This document shows positions 1 to 7,524 of a stretch of DNA of 40,396 nt, piece by piece. The stretch's first letter is position 1. Each line of letters starts with the position of its first letter. Where the stretch lies: contig JACKIG010000033.1 of the NCBI GenBank assembly GCA_020638595.1, positions 1 through 40,396 on the forward strand, given 5' to 3'. This DNA is from Rhodospirillaceae bacterium (lineage in GTDB: Bacteria; Pseudomonadota; Alphaproteobacteria; DSM-16000; Inquilinaceae). Made by a program: the position numbers and the translations under genes. The notes under the pieces are model-generated. The model was not told where the DNA came from. It searched no databases and worked only from the letters and a program-made list of their open reading frames with translations.

Positions 1-29
1 CGGATTTCATCGATCCTGGTGTCGATCAT
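1..29 (-). CDS. Start of a gene cut by the left window edge, product unknown
   Basis: On the minus strand an ATG at 29-27 is preceded by GGAGG (40-36) with a 6-base spacer, an ideal ribosome binding arrangement. It opens a frame that runs off the window after MIDTRIDEI. Only nine codons are visible, so no function can be given. If real, it is divergent from the capsid gene, meaning the structural gene run does not simply continue leftwards on the + strand. A chance ATG behind a chance GGAGG cannot be excluded. Confidence 0.4.
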
Positions 30-284
30 GGTGTCCCTCCAGATTTTTTTGGACACGCTGACGCGCCGTCGGGACCAAGTCAAGAAAATCACCGACGTCG
101 AGGGCGGTTTGCGCAGTGCGCTCGCCCATTCGTGATCTCGACCGGACAAGCGGGCGATTGCGCCCGGCCCCGGTGACAGCCCGGAACAGACGGCCTTCGA
201 GCGGAAGTGAAGCGCCAGGCGGGGTCTGATCTTCAGACAACCCCCGTGCCGCAAATCCTGCAACACGGACGGAGGATTCCCCCC

Positions 285-1157
285 GTGAGTTTCGATGTCG
301 AAACCGCAAGGATCCAGGAATACCGCAACAACCTGGATATCGCCTTGCAGCAGCGCGGCTCCAAGCTGCGCGGTGCGGTGACCGTTGCGACCTACCGCGG
401 CAAGGCCGGCAAGGCCGTGGAACGCGTGGCGCCGGTGACGGCCCAGCGCGTCACCGCACGCCATGCCGACACGCCGCTGATTTCCACGCCCCACGACGCG
501 CGCTGGGTCTACCCGGTCGACTATGACTGGGCCGACCTGGTCGACACCTTCGACCAGTTGCGCGTCGGCGTCGAGCTGACCGGCGCCTATACGATGAACG
601 GCGCCTATGCGCTGGGCCGCGCGATCGACGACGAGATCATCACCGCCTTCTTCGGTGCGGCCAAGACCGGCGAGAACGGGTCGACCGACACGGCCTTCGA
701 CACCTCCGGCCAGCAGATCGCGTCCGGGTCGGCGGGGCTGACGGTGGCGAAGCTGAAGGACGCCAAACGCACGCTGATGGCCAACGAGGTCGATCTCGAC
801 TTCGACCCGATCTATTGCGCCATCACCGCCGCCCAGCACGACGACCTGTTGAACCAGATCGAGGTGACCTCGCTGGACTTCACCAACCGGCCGGTGCTGA
901 CCGACGGGCGGCTGACCTCGTTCCTGGGCATCCAGTTCATCCACACCGAACGCCTGGGGGTGGACGGCAGCAGCGACCGGCGGGTGCCGGTGTGGGCCAA
1001 GTCCGGCATGCATCTGGGCCTGTGGGACGACATCGTCGTCGACATCGCGCCCCGGCGCGACAAGCGCAACGCCATCCAGGTCTATGCCCGCGTCACCTGC
1101 GGTGCGGCGCGCCTGGACGAGAAGCGCGTCGTCGAAGTGCTGTGCACCGAAAGCTAG
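285..1157 (+). CDS. Phage major capsid protein (podovirus type)
   Basis: This protein probably forms the icosahedral head shell. A longer frame opens at ATG 207, but the better start is GTG 285, which follows GGAGGA (271-276) with an 8-base spacer. That gives 290 residues beginning SFDVETARIQEY. The protein has the look of the Phage_capsid_2-type coat proteins of small podoviruses: an extended N-terminal arm, a central helical part (ELTGAYTMNGAYALGRAIDDEI) and a C-terminal strand-rich part. The family call is from memory of similar sequences and was not searched. Downstream genes are tail tubular A and B homologues, which is the expected order. No scaffold, protease, portal or terminase is visible upstream in the window. 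Confidence 0.8.
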   Translation: MSFDVETARIQEYRNNLDIALQQRGSKLRGAVTVATYRGKAGKAVERVAPVTAQRVTARHADTPLISTPHDARWVYPVDYDWADLVDTFDQLRVGVELTGAYTMNGAYALGRAIDDEIITAFFGAAKTGENGSTDTAFDTSGQQIASGSAGLTVAKLKDAKRTLMANEVDLDFDPIYCAITAAQHDDLLNQIEVTSLDFTNRPVLTDGRLTSFLGIQFIHTERLGVDGSSDRRVPVWAKSGMHLGLWDDIVVDIAPRRDKRNAIQVYARVTCGAARLDEKRVVEVLCTES

Positions 1158-1170
1158 GAGGAGCTGAACC

Positions 1171-1653
1171 ATGGCCATTGAGCACCGCAAGGGCACGCTC
1201 ACCATGACCGGGATCACGTCGACGACGGCGTTTTCCCCGGCGAAAGCGGCGCTGGCCGGCGGCCGGCTGCGTCGCTGGGTGGACCTGGTGGAGGTGGGTG
1301 CGGCGGCGTCGGTGGGATCCACCTACACCTTCGCACGCCTGCCGTCCGACTGCACCCTGTCGCCGCTCAGCACCGTTCGCTGGGACGATGTCGGTACCGG
1401 CGGCGCCACGCTGGATATCGGGGACGGGGCCCACGCCGACGGCCTGGCGACGGACATCGCCATCGACGCCGCCGCCGGCAGCAGCCCCCTGCTGGAGGCC
1501 AAGGGGATCGAGACCTTCGGCCAGCCGCTCTGGCAGATGCTGGGCCATGCGGCCGATCCCGGCGGGACGATCGACCTGGTGGCGACGCTGGCGACCGCGG
1601 CGGCCTCGGCCGGCGGCACGCTGGTGTTCGACGTCTACTACACCGTGGACTGA
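1171..1653 (+). CDS. Putative capsid-associated (decoration-like) structural protein
   Basis: The 160-residue protein starts 13 bases after the capsid stop, behind an AGGAGG at the capsid stop. It is rich in Ala, Gly and Thr, has no signal peptide or membrane segment, and looks like an all-beta protein (repeated short alternating hydrophobic stretches such as GGTLVFDVYYTVD at the C terminus). I do not recognise a named domain. Small beta proteins encoded directly after the coat protein are often head decoration or stabilising proteins, so that role is inferred from position only. A strong hairpin follows it, suggesting that capsid plus this gene form a highly expressed unit. Confidence 0.6.
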   Translation: MAIEHRKGTLTMTGITSTTAFSPAKAALAGGRLRRWVDLVEVGAAASVGSTYTFARLPSDCTLSPLSTVRWDDVGTGGATLDIGDGAHADGLATDIAIDAAAGSSPLLEAKGIETFGQPLWQMLGHAADPGGTIDLVATLATAAASAGGTLVFDVYYTVD

Positions 1654-1687
1654 CGCGGGCGCGGCGGACGCCGCCGCTTGCACCGAA

Positions 1688-1719
1688 CGGCGGGCCGGCC
1701 CCCTGGGGTCGGCCCGCCG
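1688..1719 (+). terminator. Strong GC hairpin after the capsid unit
   Basis: CGGCGGGCCGGCCCC (1688-1702) pairs with GGGGTCGGCCCGCCG (1705-1719): 14 Watson-Crick pairs and one G-U around a very short loop. There is no T run after it (GTCTTGG follows), so it may act as an attenuator, a transcript-end protector or a weak terminator rather than a classic intrinsic terminator. It lies in the 127-base gap between the capsid-associated gene and the 63-residue ORF. Confidence 0.55.
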
Positions 1720-1780
1720 GTCTTGGATCGACGCGCCCCGGGCCTTGGGCCTCGCGGCGCACTGGGGAGCATATTCGGAC

Positions 1781-1972
1781 ATGGCCGATTGGAAATTCGA
1801 TGTGGCCGCAGGAACGACGGCCGCCGACGTGGCCGCGGCGAGCGGGGCCGCCAAGTCGAACGCAATCATGCTGGCGGTCGGCGACGGTGTCGACCGCTAT
1901 GACCTGCTGCTGCAACTGAAGGCGTTCGAGATGGCGATCGTCGACCTCGACCCCTTCCCGCCGAGCCCGTAA
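1781..1972 (+). CDS. Small phage protein (63 residues), possible head-tail linker
   Basis: ATG 1781 to TAA 1972 encodes a 63-residue protein beginning MADWKFDVAAGTTAADVAAASGA and ending in a proline-rich tail (DLDPFPPSP). It sits four bases upstream of the tail tubular A gene, with codon use like its neighbours, so it is likely real although too short for many gene callers. The GGGGAG upstream is about 12 bases from the ATG, a loose ribosome binding site. I recognise no family. In podovirus clusters this slot often holds a small adaptor or virion accessory protein, but that is positional inference. Confidence 0.55.
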   Translation: MADWKFDVAAGTTAADVAAASGAAKSNAIMLAVGDGVDRYDLLLQLKAFEMAIVDLDPFPPSP

Positions 1973-1976
1973 CGCC

Positions 1977-2543
1977 ATGGCCTTCAGCCAGGTGGAGCGC
2001 GCCAACGCGGCCCTGTCGGCCATCGGTGCGCATCGCATCAGCGCCTTGAGCGAGAACAGCAAGGAGGCGCGGGTCTGCAATGCCCGCTTCGACGCGGTGC
2101 GCGACGCGTTGCTGCGCGCGCATCCGTGGAACTTCGCCATGGCCCGGGCATCGCTGCCGGCGCTGAGCGGCACGCCCGTCTGGGGCTGGGCGCGCGCGTT
2201 CCAGCTGCCGGCGGACGCCGTGCGCGTCTGGTCGGTGGACGGACTGCGTGATGAGGAATGGACGGTGGAGGGGCGGACCATCCTGGCCGACGCGGGGGCG
2301 CCGTTGAACATCCGCTACATCCGGCGGGCCGACAACCCGGCCACCTGGGACGCAGGGTTCGCCGAGGCCTTCAGCGCCCGGCTGGCGGCGGAGATCGCGG
2401 CCGACATCGTCGACGAGACGGCAACCACGGAACGCATGTGGGGCCTCTATCGCGACAAGCTGGCCGAAGCCCGGCGCAGCGACGCGCAGGAGGGCTCCGC
2501 CGAATGGCACCCCGAGCCCGGCTGGCTGGCGGCGAGGAGTTGA
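1977..2543 (+). CDS. Tail tubular protein A (T7 gp11-like)
   Basis: The 188-residue protein resembles the head-to-tail adaptor/tail tubular protein A family. Its N terminus has the family pattern: a helix (VERANAALSAIGAHRISAL), then SKEARVCNARFDAVRDALLRAHPWNFAMARA, where cysteine-containing, RD and HPW-F-A-A blocks are typical. T7 gp11 forms a ring joining the portal to the nozzle protein gp12. The next gene, five bases downstream, is the gp12-like partner, which strongly supports the call. The length matches the family (about 190-200 residues). Confidence 0.82.
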   Translation: MAFSQVERANAALSAIGAHRISALSENSKEARVCNARFDAVRDALLRAHPWNFAMARASLPALSGTPVWGWARAFQLPADAVRVWSVDGLRDEEWTVEGRTILADAGAPLNIRYIRRADNPATWDAGFAEAFSARLAAEIAADIVDETATTERMWGLYRDKLAEARRSDAQEGSAEWHPEPGWLAARS

Positions 2544-2547
2544 GGCG

Positions 2548-4674
2548 ATGCCGAAAGCCACCCCCATCCTGACCAACTTCACCGCCGGCGAACTGAGCCC
2601 GCGCCTGGACGGGCGCGTCGATGTCGCCAAGTACTACAACGGCTGCCGCCGGCTGGAGAACATGATCGTCCTGCCGCATGGCGGGGCCGCACGCCGCGGC
2701 GGCACGCGGTATATCGGCGCGGTGCGCGACCACGGGCAGCGGTCGCGGCTGCTGCCGTTCCGGTTTTCCACAACGCAGGCCTATGTCATCGAGGCGGCCG
2801 ACGGCGCGTTCCGCTTCTTCAAGGACCAGGCGCGCGTGGTCGCCGCGGCCACGGATGCGGCGATCGCCAATGGCGGGTTCGACGCGGACCTGGGCGGCTG
2901 GACGGCCGCCAGCGTCACCTGGGCGGCGGGCCGGGCATCGTTCGCCGCCGGCGGGACGTTGAGCCAGCCGGTGACGGTCGGCGACCCGACCGTGCGCCTG
3001 GTGCTGGTGTTCGCCGTTACCGGTACCGCGGGCACCGACGAGCTGACGCTGAAGCTGGGCACCAGCGACGGGGGAACGCAGATCGGCAGCGCCGATTTCG
3101 GTGTCGGCTGGCATGCCCATGCCTTCGTGCCCGGTGCCGGCAACGCCAGCATCCATGTCCACTTCGCCCGCAAGGGCGGGACGCCCGCCCTTGATGACGT
3201 CGCCGTGCTGAATGACGCGCCGGTGGAACTGCCGACGCCCTACACCGCCGCGGAGGTCGCGGCACTGTACTACACCCAGTCGGCCGATGTGCTGTACCTG
3301 GCGCATGAGGCGCATCCGCCGCGCAAGCTGCTGCGGCGGGCGCACGACGCGTGGTCGCTGGTGCCCATCGCCTTCACCGACGGGCCGGCCGATTGGGGGG
3401 ACGGCGACTATCCGGGCGTCGTCGGCTTCTTCGAACAGCGCCTTGTCTGGGCGCGGTCGCCTTCGCACCCGCAGCGGATCTGGTTTTCCAAGTCCGGCGA
3501 CTATGAGAACCACGGCGTGTCGTCACCGGTGGTCGACGACGACGCGCTGACCTACACGATCGCGTCCGGCCAGGTGAACGCCATCGCCTGGATGTCGCCG
3601 GGCAAGGAACTGGCGCTGGGGACGGTGGGGGCGGAGTTCGTGGCCGGCGGCGCCGGCGCCAACGAGGCCATCAGCCCCAACAGCGTGCGCATCGTGCCGG
3701 AAACCACGTTCGGCAGCGCATTGCAGATGCCCCTGCGCATCGGCAATGCCGTGCTGTTCGTGCAGGCCGCCGGGCGCAAGCTGCGCGAGATGGTCTACAG
3801 CTTCGACGTCGACGGCCATGTCGCCCCGGACCTGACGCTGTGGGCCGAACATATCACCCAGGGCGGCATCGCGCAGATCGCCTTCCAGCAGGAGCCGGAC
3901 AGCATCATCTGGGCCGTGCGGGCCGACGGGGCGCTGTTGGGCCTGACCTATCAGCGCGACCAGCAGGTAGCCGCCTGGCACCGGCATATCCTGGGCGGCC
4001 GGTTTGCCGGCGGGCCGGCCGTCGTCGAAGGGGTGGCGGTCATTCCCGGCGATGGGCGCGACGAGCTGTGGCTGGTGGTCAAGCGCACCGTCGACGGTGC
4101 CACCCGCCGCCATATCGAGGTGATGCAGCCGGGGCTGCGGGCGGAGGACGGACAGGCCGATGCCTTCCATGTGGACTGCGGGCTGACGTACAGCGGTGCT
4201 GCGGTGAGCGCGGTCTCCGGCCTGGACCACCTGGAGGGCGAGACCGTGGAGGTGCTGGCCGATGGCGGCCGCAGGCCGCCGGCAACGGTGGTTGGGGGAC
4301 AGGTCGGCATCGATCCGGCGGCCGAAACCATTCATGCCGGGCTGGGCTTCGCCTGGGCGCTGTCGCCCATGCGCATGGAGGCAGCCGCGGCCGCCGGCAC
4401 GGCGCAGGGGCGGGCCAAGCGCATCGCCCGGGTGACGGTCCGCCTGCACCGGACCCTGGGGATCGAGGTCGGTGCGCCGGGGGAGGCGGGCGACCTGGCC
4501 CATTTCCGCACGACCGCAACGCCGATGGGTGCGCCCCCCGCGCTGTATACGGGCGACGTGGACATTGCCTTCCCCAAGGGCTGGGACACCGACGGCATTC
4601 TGGAGATCCGCGGCGACGGGCCGTTTCCGGCCACCGTGATCGCGCTGATGCCGGAAGTGCGCACCAGCGGCTGA
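2548..4674 (+). CDS. Tail tubular protein B / nozzle protein (T7 gp12-like) with a CBM-like insert
   Basis: The 708-residue protein begins with the family hallmark: a FTAGELSPRLDGRVDVAKYYNG-type start followed by LENMIVLPHGGAARRGGTRYI. Such proteins build the tail nozzle below the gp11 ring. Residues about 105-223 look like an inserted jelly-roll module: NGGFDADLGGW followed by alternating strands and a closing ALDDVAVLND, the pattern of CBM4/9-like carbohydrate-binding domains. The C-terminal half (about 230-700) carries the beta-propeller-like repeats of nozzle proteins. SD GAGGAG sits just before the start, inside the gp11-like stop region. Nothing suggests decay: the frame is intact and codon use is uniform. 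Confidence 0.82.
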   Translation: MPKATPILTNFTAGELSPRLDGRVDVAKYYNGCRRLENMIVLPHGGAARRGGTRYIGAVRDHGQRSRLLPFRFSTTQAYVIEAADGAFRFFKDQARVVAAATDAAIANGGFDADLGGWTAASVTWAAGRASFAAGGTLSQPVTVGDPTVRLVLVFAVTGTAGTDELTLKLGTSDGGTQIGSADFGVGWHAHAFVPGAGNASIHVHFARKGGTPALDDVAVLNDAPVELPTPYTAAEVAALYYTQSADVLYLAHEAHPPRKLLRRAHDAWSLVPIAFTDGPADWGDGDYPGVVGFFEQRLVWARSPSHPQRIWFSKSGDYENHGVSSPVVDDDALTYTIASGQVNAIAWMSPGKELALGTVGAEFVAGGAGANEAISPNSVRIVPETTFGSALQMPLRIGNAVLFVQAAGRKLREMVYSFDVDGHVAPDLTLWAEHITQGGIAQIAFQQEPDSIIWAVRADGALLGLTYQRDQQVAAWHRHILGGRFAGGPAVVEGVAVIPGDGRDELWLVVKRTVDGATRRHIEVMQPGLRAEDGQADAFHVDCGLTYSGAAVSAVSGLDHLEGETVEVLADGGRRPPATVVGGQVGIDPAAETIHAGLGFAWALSPMRMEAAAAAGTAQGRAKRIARVTVRLHRTLGIEVGAPGEAGDLAHFRTTATPMGAPPALYTGDVDIAFPKGWDTDGILEIRGDGPFPATVIALMPEVRTSG

Positions 4675-4751
4675 ACCGTCGCCGGACCCGCGCGGCCGAT
4701 CACCGGCCACACGCCCCATCGCCATCCCGTCATCGACCATCGGGGGAACCC

Positions 4752-6095
4752 ATGACCGTCACCAGCAGCGCCGCCCGTGTCACCTATGCGGGCGACGGCG
4801 CCACCGCCACGTTCACCGTGTCCTTTCCGTTTCTGGCCGATGGCCACCTGGTCGTGATCCATCGCAGCGGCGCTGGCGCCGAAACCGTCTGGACCGACGG
4901 CGTCGAATACACCGTCAGCGGGGCCGGCGATCCGGCGGGCGGCACCGTCACCGTCGCCGTGGCGCCCGCCGATCATCGCCCGCAGGTGGGCGAAAGCCTG
5001 ACGATCCTGCGGGCCGTCCCGATGACGCAGGAAATCGACTTCACCGAAGGCGACCCGCTGCCGGCAGCGACGCTGGAAAGCGGCTTCGACAAGGCGGTGA
5101 TGGTGGACCAGCAGCAGGCCGAGGAGCTGGCGCGCGCCATCAAGCTGCCCCGGACATCGGGCCTGTCGGGGCTGGAGGTGCCGGAACCGCAACCCGCCAT
5201 GCTGCTGGCCTGGAATGGCGACGCCACCGCCCTGGTCAACGTCGTGCCGGCCGATGTGGACGTCGCAGCGGTGTCGTCGTTCATCCAGTCGCTGCTGGAC
5301 GATGGCGATGCGGCGACGGCACGGGCAACCCTGGGGGCGCTGGCCGCAGCGGGCGACGGGTCGGCCCTGACCGGCATCGCCCAGGCCGGACCGAACCGGT
5401 TGGCGCCGCACGAAGGGCTGACGGTGAAAACCGCGAGCGTGACGACGGTGGACGTCGACGCGGACGCCATCGTCGTCAAGGACGCCGGTGGGCGGCGGCT
5501 GCGGCTGGAGGCCGTAGACCTGACCGTCGCCATCACGGCATCGGGCACCAACGGTCTGGACGTCGGAACGGAAGGCGCTGCCCGGTGGTATGCGCTGTGG
5601 GTCATCCACGACGGCACGACGGTTGCCGGCCTGCTGTTCGAGAGCTTCAGCGCACCGGCCATGCCGGCGGGCTTCGGCTTCAAGGGCTTGATTGGCGCCG
5701 TCTACAACGACGCCGCCGCCAACTTCGTGGAGTTCATCCAGCGGGGGGACTTGGTCGGCATGCAGACGGCCGGCGTTCTGATCGACGGCAGCCAAACAAA
5801 CTTCACGCCGGTGAGTCTTGCTGCCGCAGTTCCCCCCAATGCGAGAAGCGTGATTCTGAATGGATATGCACGAACGTCGAGCGGAACAGCCAACGTCAAT
5901 GCAGTCATTGCTCCGGCGGGGACTGGCATCGCAGATATGTATACTGGCGCTGCGATATATAAGGAAAGCACATCAACAAACGGCTTCAGTGCGAGTTTCC
6001 CAGAAATGATACTGGCGACATCGCAAGAAGTTTCATACAGAGTCAGCGGCGCCAATGCATTATTGACGTTGGGTGTTGCCGTCTACAAGTATTGA
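4752..6095 (+). CDS. Tail fibre protein with T7 gp17-like N-terminal domain
   Basis: ATG 4752 opens a 447-residue protein. Residues about 1-140 match the gp17 N-terminal virion-attachment domain: VTYAGDGATATFTVSFPFL near the start and the family's conserved closing block (LPAATLESGFDKAVMVDQQQAEE, then RAIKLP). The middle (about 175-340) is a Gly/Ala-rich phage-type beta segment, with ATARATLGAL as the linker. The last roughly 100 residues (bases 5790-6095) are visibly lower in G+C with more A/T-ending codons than the rest, pointing to a receptor-binding tip swapped in from elsewhere. No chaperone gene is recognised next to it. GGGGGAA (4742-4748) precedes the ATG. Confidence 0.82.
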   Translation: MTVTSSAARVTYAGDGATATFTVSFPFLADGHLVVIHRSGAGAETVWTDGVEYTVSGAGDPAGGTVTVAVAPADHRPQVGESLTILRAVPMTQEIDFTEGDPLPAATLESGFDKAVMVDQQQAEELARAIKLPRTSGLSGLEVPEPQPAMLLAWNGDATALVNVVPADVDVAAVSSFIQSLLDDGDAATARATLGALAAAGDGSALTGIAQAGPNRLAPHEGLTVKTASVTTVDVDADAIVVKDAGGRRLRLEAVDLTVAITASGTNGLDVGTEGAARWYALWVIHDGTTVAGLLFESFSAPAMPAGFGFKGLIGAVYNDAAANFVEFIQRGDLVGMQTAGVLIDGSQTNFTPVSLAAAVPPNARSVILNGYARTSSGTANVNAVIAPAGTGIADMYTGAAIYKESTSTNGFSASFPEMILATSQEVSYRVSGANALLTLGVAVYKY

Positions 6096-6173
6096 TGATC
6101 CTCAGATACTAATGGCGCTATCCAATGATGTAGTTTGTGTATTTTCATAGTGGTTGATCTTCTGGAGGCGGTA

Positions 6174-6458
6174 ATGGCAGATCAAGATCTGTTGCGGTCG
6201 TTGGGGCAGTTGGAGCAGTCGGTGGCTGACGTTCGGACGCATCTTCAGCGGCATGTCGTTGAGCAGAAGGATGACTTCATGGCAGTTCGGCAGCAGCTGG
6301 ATTCGTTGACCGAACGTGTGCTGCTGCTGCGAACCGAACATGTCATCGTGCGGGCCGGGGCGAGTACCATCGTCAGAGCGACGTTGTGGCTTGCCGCCGT
6401 CGTGGGTGGCGCCGCTGCGGCCTGGGACTGGATTCGCCAGCACGTAAACTTCCAGTGA
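6174..6458 (+). CDS. Small coiled-coil membrane protein, possible lysis accessory
   Basis: ATG 6174 follows GGAGG (6164-6168) at a good distance, so this start is preferred to the in-frame ATG at 6135. The 94-residue product has a charged heptad-like helix (residues about 1-55: LGQLEQSVADV, QQLDSLTERVLLL), then one hydrophobic segment (about 61-82, ATLWLAAVVGGAAAAW), and ends in QHVNFQ. This layout, just after a tail fibre, resembles the small haemolysin-XhlA-like or holin-associated proteins of phage lysis cassettes, but no endolysin is nearby. The function is not established. Local base composition is lower in G+C than the structural genes. Confidence 0.6.
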   Translation: MADQDLLRSLGQLEQSVADVRTHLQRHVVEQKDDFMAVRQQLDSLTERVLLLRTEHVIVRAGASTIVRATLWLAAVVGGAAAAWDWIRQHVNFQ

Positions 6459-6647
6459 TGCTGATTTGCGGTCGGCCGGAGGTTGTCGCGGGCTGGCGCG
6501 CTGGGTGGGCGATGCCTGCTGCCGCTACGGTCGGCTCGCGGCGGCTTGCGGGGCCGCCACAGTGGAACCACATCCAAGCGGTGCAGTAGATTTCCGCGTG
6601 GGACTGTCGGGAGACATGGCGGAGACGGGCCGCCGGGAGGGGAAGGC

Positions 6648-6869
6648 ATGGCGCCATTGGTTGGGTTGTTTGCTGCGGCGGCGGTTGCCGGGGCCGGGGC
6701 GGCTGTGGGGTGGCGGTTGGTGCGCGATCATCTGCTGCCCGCGGTGTCGGGTGGCAGGCCCAAGGCCCGGCGCGGCGGCGAGGGCGGACAGGTGATCGAG
6801 GGCGACTATGTCGACGTGACGGACCGGGGAGCCTCGGCCCGGACGAGGCGTGAGCGGGGAGGGGACTAG
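6648..6869 (+). CDS. Small single-pass membrane protein, copy 1 of a tandem pair
   Basis: ATG 6648 follows GGGAGGGGA and encodes 73 residues. The N terminus MAPLVGLFAAAAVAG continues as a Gly/Ala-rich hydrophobic helix to about residue 25, then comes a basic/acidic tail (GRPKARRGGEGG, VIEGDYVDV, TRRERGGD). It is a paralogue of the protein at 7082: both start M-x-P-L-V-G-x-F-A-A-A-x-V-A-G-x-G-A-x-V-G, with Arg and Leu-Pro at matching places (RLVRDHLLP here, RVARTVVLP there). It could be a holin-like protein, a small inner-membrane tail-anchored protein or an unrelated cargo gene. A 189-base gap precedes it, in which I see no gene. Confidence 0.55.
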   Translation: MAPLVGLFAAAAVAGAGAAVGWRLVRDHLLPAVSGGRPKARRGGEGGQVIEGDYVDVTDRGASARTRRERGGD

Positions 6870-7081
6870 CCGTTCCGTACGCCGTCTGGCCGGCGTCATG
6901 AGATTGCCCTTGCAATCACAACTGTCGATCACATATAGGCCGCAATTCACGGCTATGCCGTCAGTCGATACGGTGCGGACTCGGGTGGCGACACCTGACG
7001 GATATTGACCCGCGCCAATCGACGACAGCCGGCGACGAACATCATGACGAACGAACCCTCACGCAGTCCGGACTGTAAGCC

Positions 7082-7315
7082 ATGCTGCCATTGGTAGGCG
7101 TCTTCGCTGCCGCGACGGTGGCCGGATTTGGGGCGACGGTGGGGCACAGGGTCGCGCGGACCGTGGTGTTGCCGCTGGCCGACCGCGGGGCTGCCGAAGT
7201 CAAGGACTGGTGGGCGGGGTTGCACCGCCGCGATGGGGCCGCCGCACAGACCGACGGGCCGGACGAACCGGGGTCACAGCCGGACGCCGGTGACGAAGCG
7301 CCGTCGGACGTCTAG
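7082..7315 (+). CDS. Small single-pass membrane protein, copy 2 of a tandem pair
   Basis: The 77-residue product starts MLPLVGVFAAATVAG, with a hydrophobic helix to about residue 30, then KDWWAGLHRR, then an acidic, Pro/Gly-rich tail (DGPDEPGSQPDAGDEAPSDV). Its N-terminal half aligns without gaps to the protein at 6648. The tails differ in charge: mixed in copy 1, strongly acidic here. There is no clear SD before the ATG (CCGGACTGTAAGCC), so translation may be weak or the start inexact. The gap 6870-7081 is AT-richer and holds nothing recognisable beyond weak promoter-like hexamers. Confidence 0.5.
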   Translation: MLPLVGVFAAATVAGFGATVGHRVARTVVLPLADRGAAEVKDWWAGLHRRDGAAAQTDGPDEPGSQPDAGDEAPSDV

Positions 7316-7392
7316 GCCCGACCCCGCACCCTTGCCGGAAACGCCCGTGATCGAGTTCCGTCCTGCAATGCAGCGTAACTGGTGCGACCAGA

Positions 7393-7419
7393 TCTTGCGC
7401 AGTCCGAGAATCCGCAAGA
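7393..7419 (+). promoter_or_regulatory. Inverted repeat in the leader of the cold-shock gene
   Basis: TCTTGCG (7393-7399) and CGCAAGA (7413-7419) are perfect 7-base inverted arms separated by 13 bases, about 105 bases upstream of the cold-shock start. It could fold as a hairpin in a long 5' leader of the kind cold-shock mRNAs often have, or bind a regulator. Chance occurrence is possible. Confidence 0.3.
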
Positions 7420-7524
7420 ATAACCAAGCAGTTCACTTCTTTGGTCTTGATCGATCCCCGACCAGAGCCCAAGTGATCGTATGAGTGCGGTATTGAACGC
7501 ACACAACGAAGGATGAATTGATCT

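Noticed and set aside
207..284. 26-codon N-terminal extension of the capsid gene from ATG 207
   Set aside because: It lacks an SD, and the sequence is not capsid-like, while GTG 285 has GGAGGA at a good distance.
3840..4751. Upstream part of the open frame that contains the tail fibre gene
   Set aside because: It overlaps the nozzle gene in another frame and encodes Arg/Gly-rich shadow sequence; the gp17-like domain starts at ATG 4752.
6905..6945. Sigma-70-like promoter (TTGCAA with 17-base spacer) before the second small membrane gene
   Set aside because: The -10 part is a poor match and the hexamers are too weak to call.
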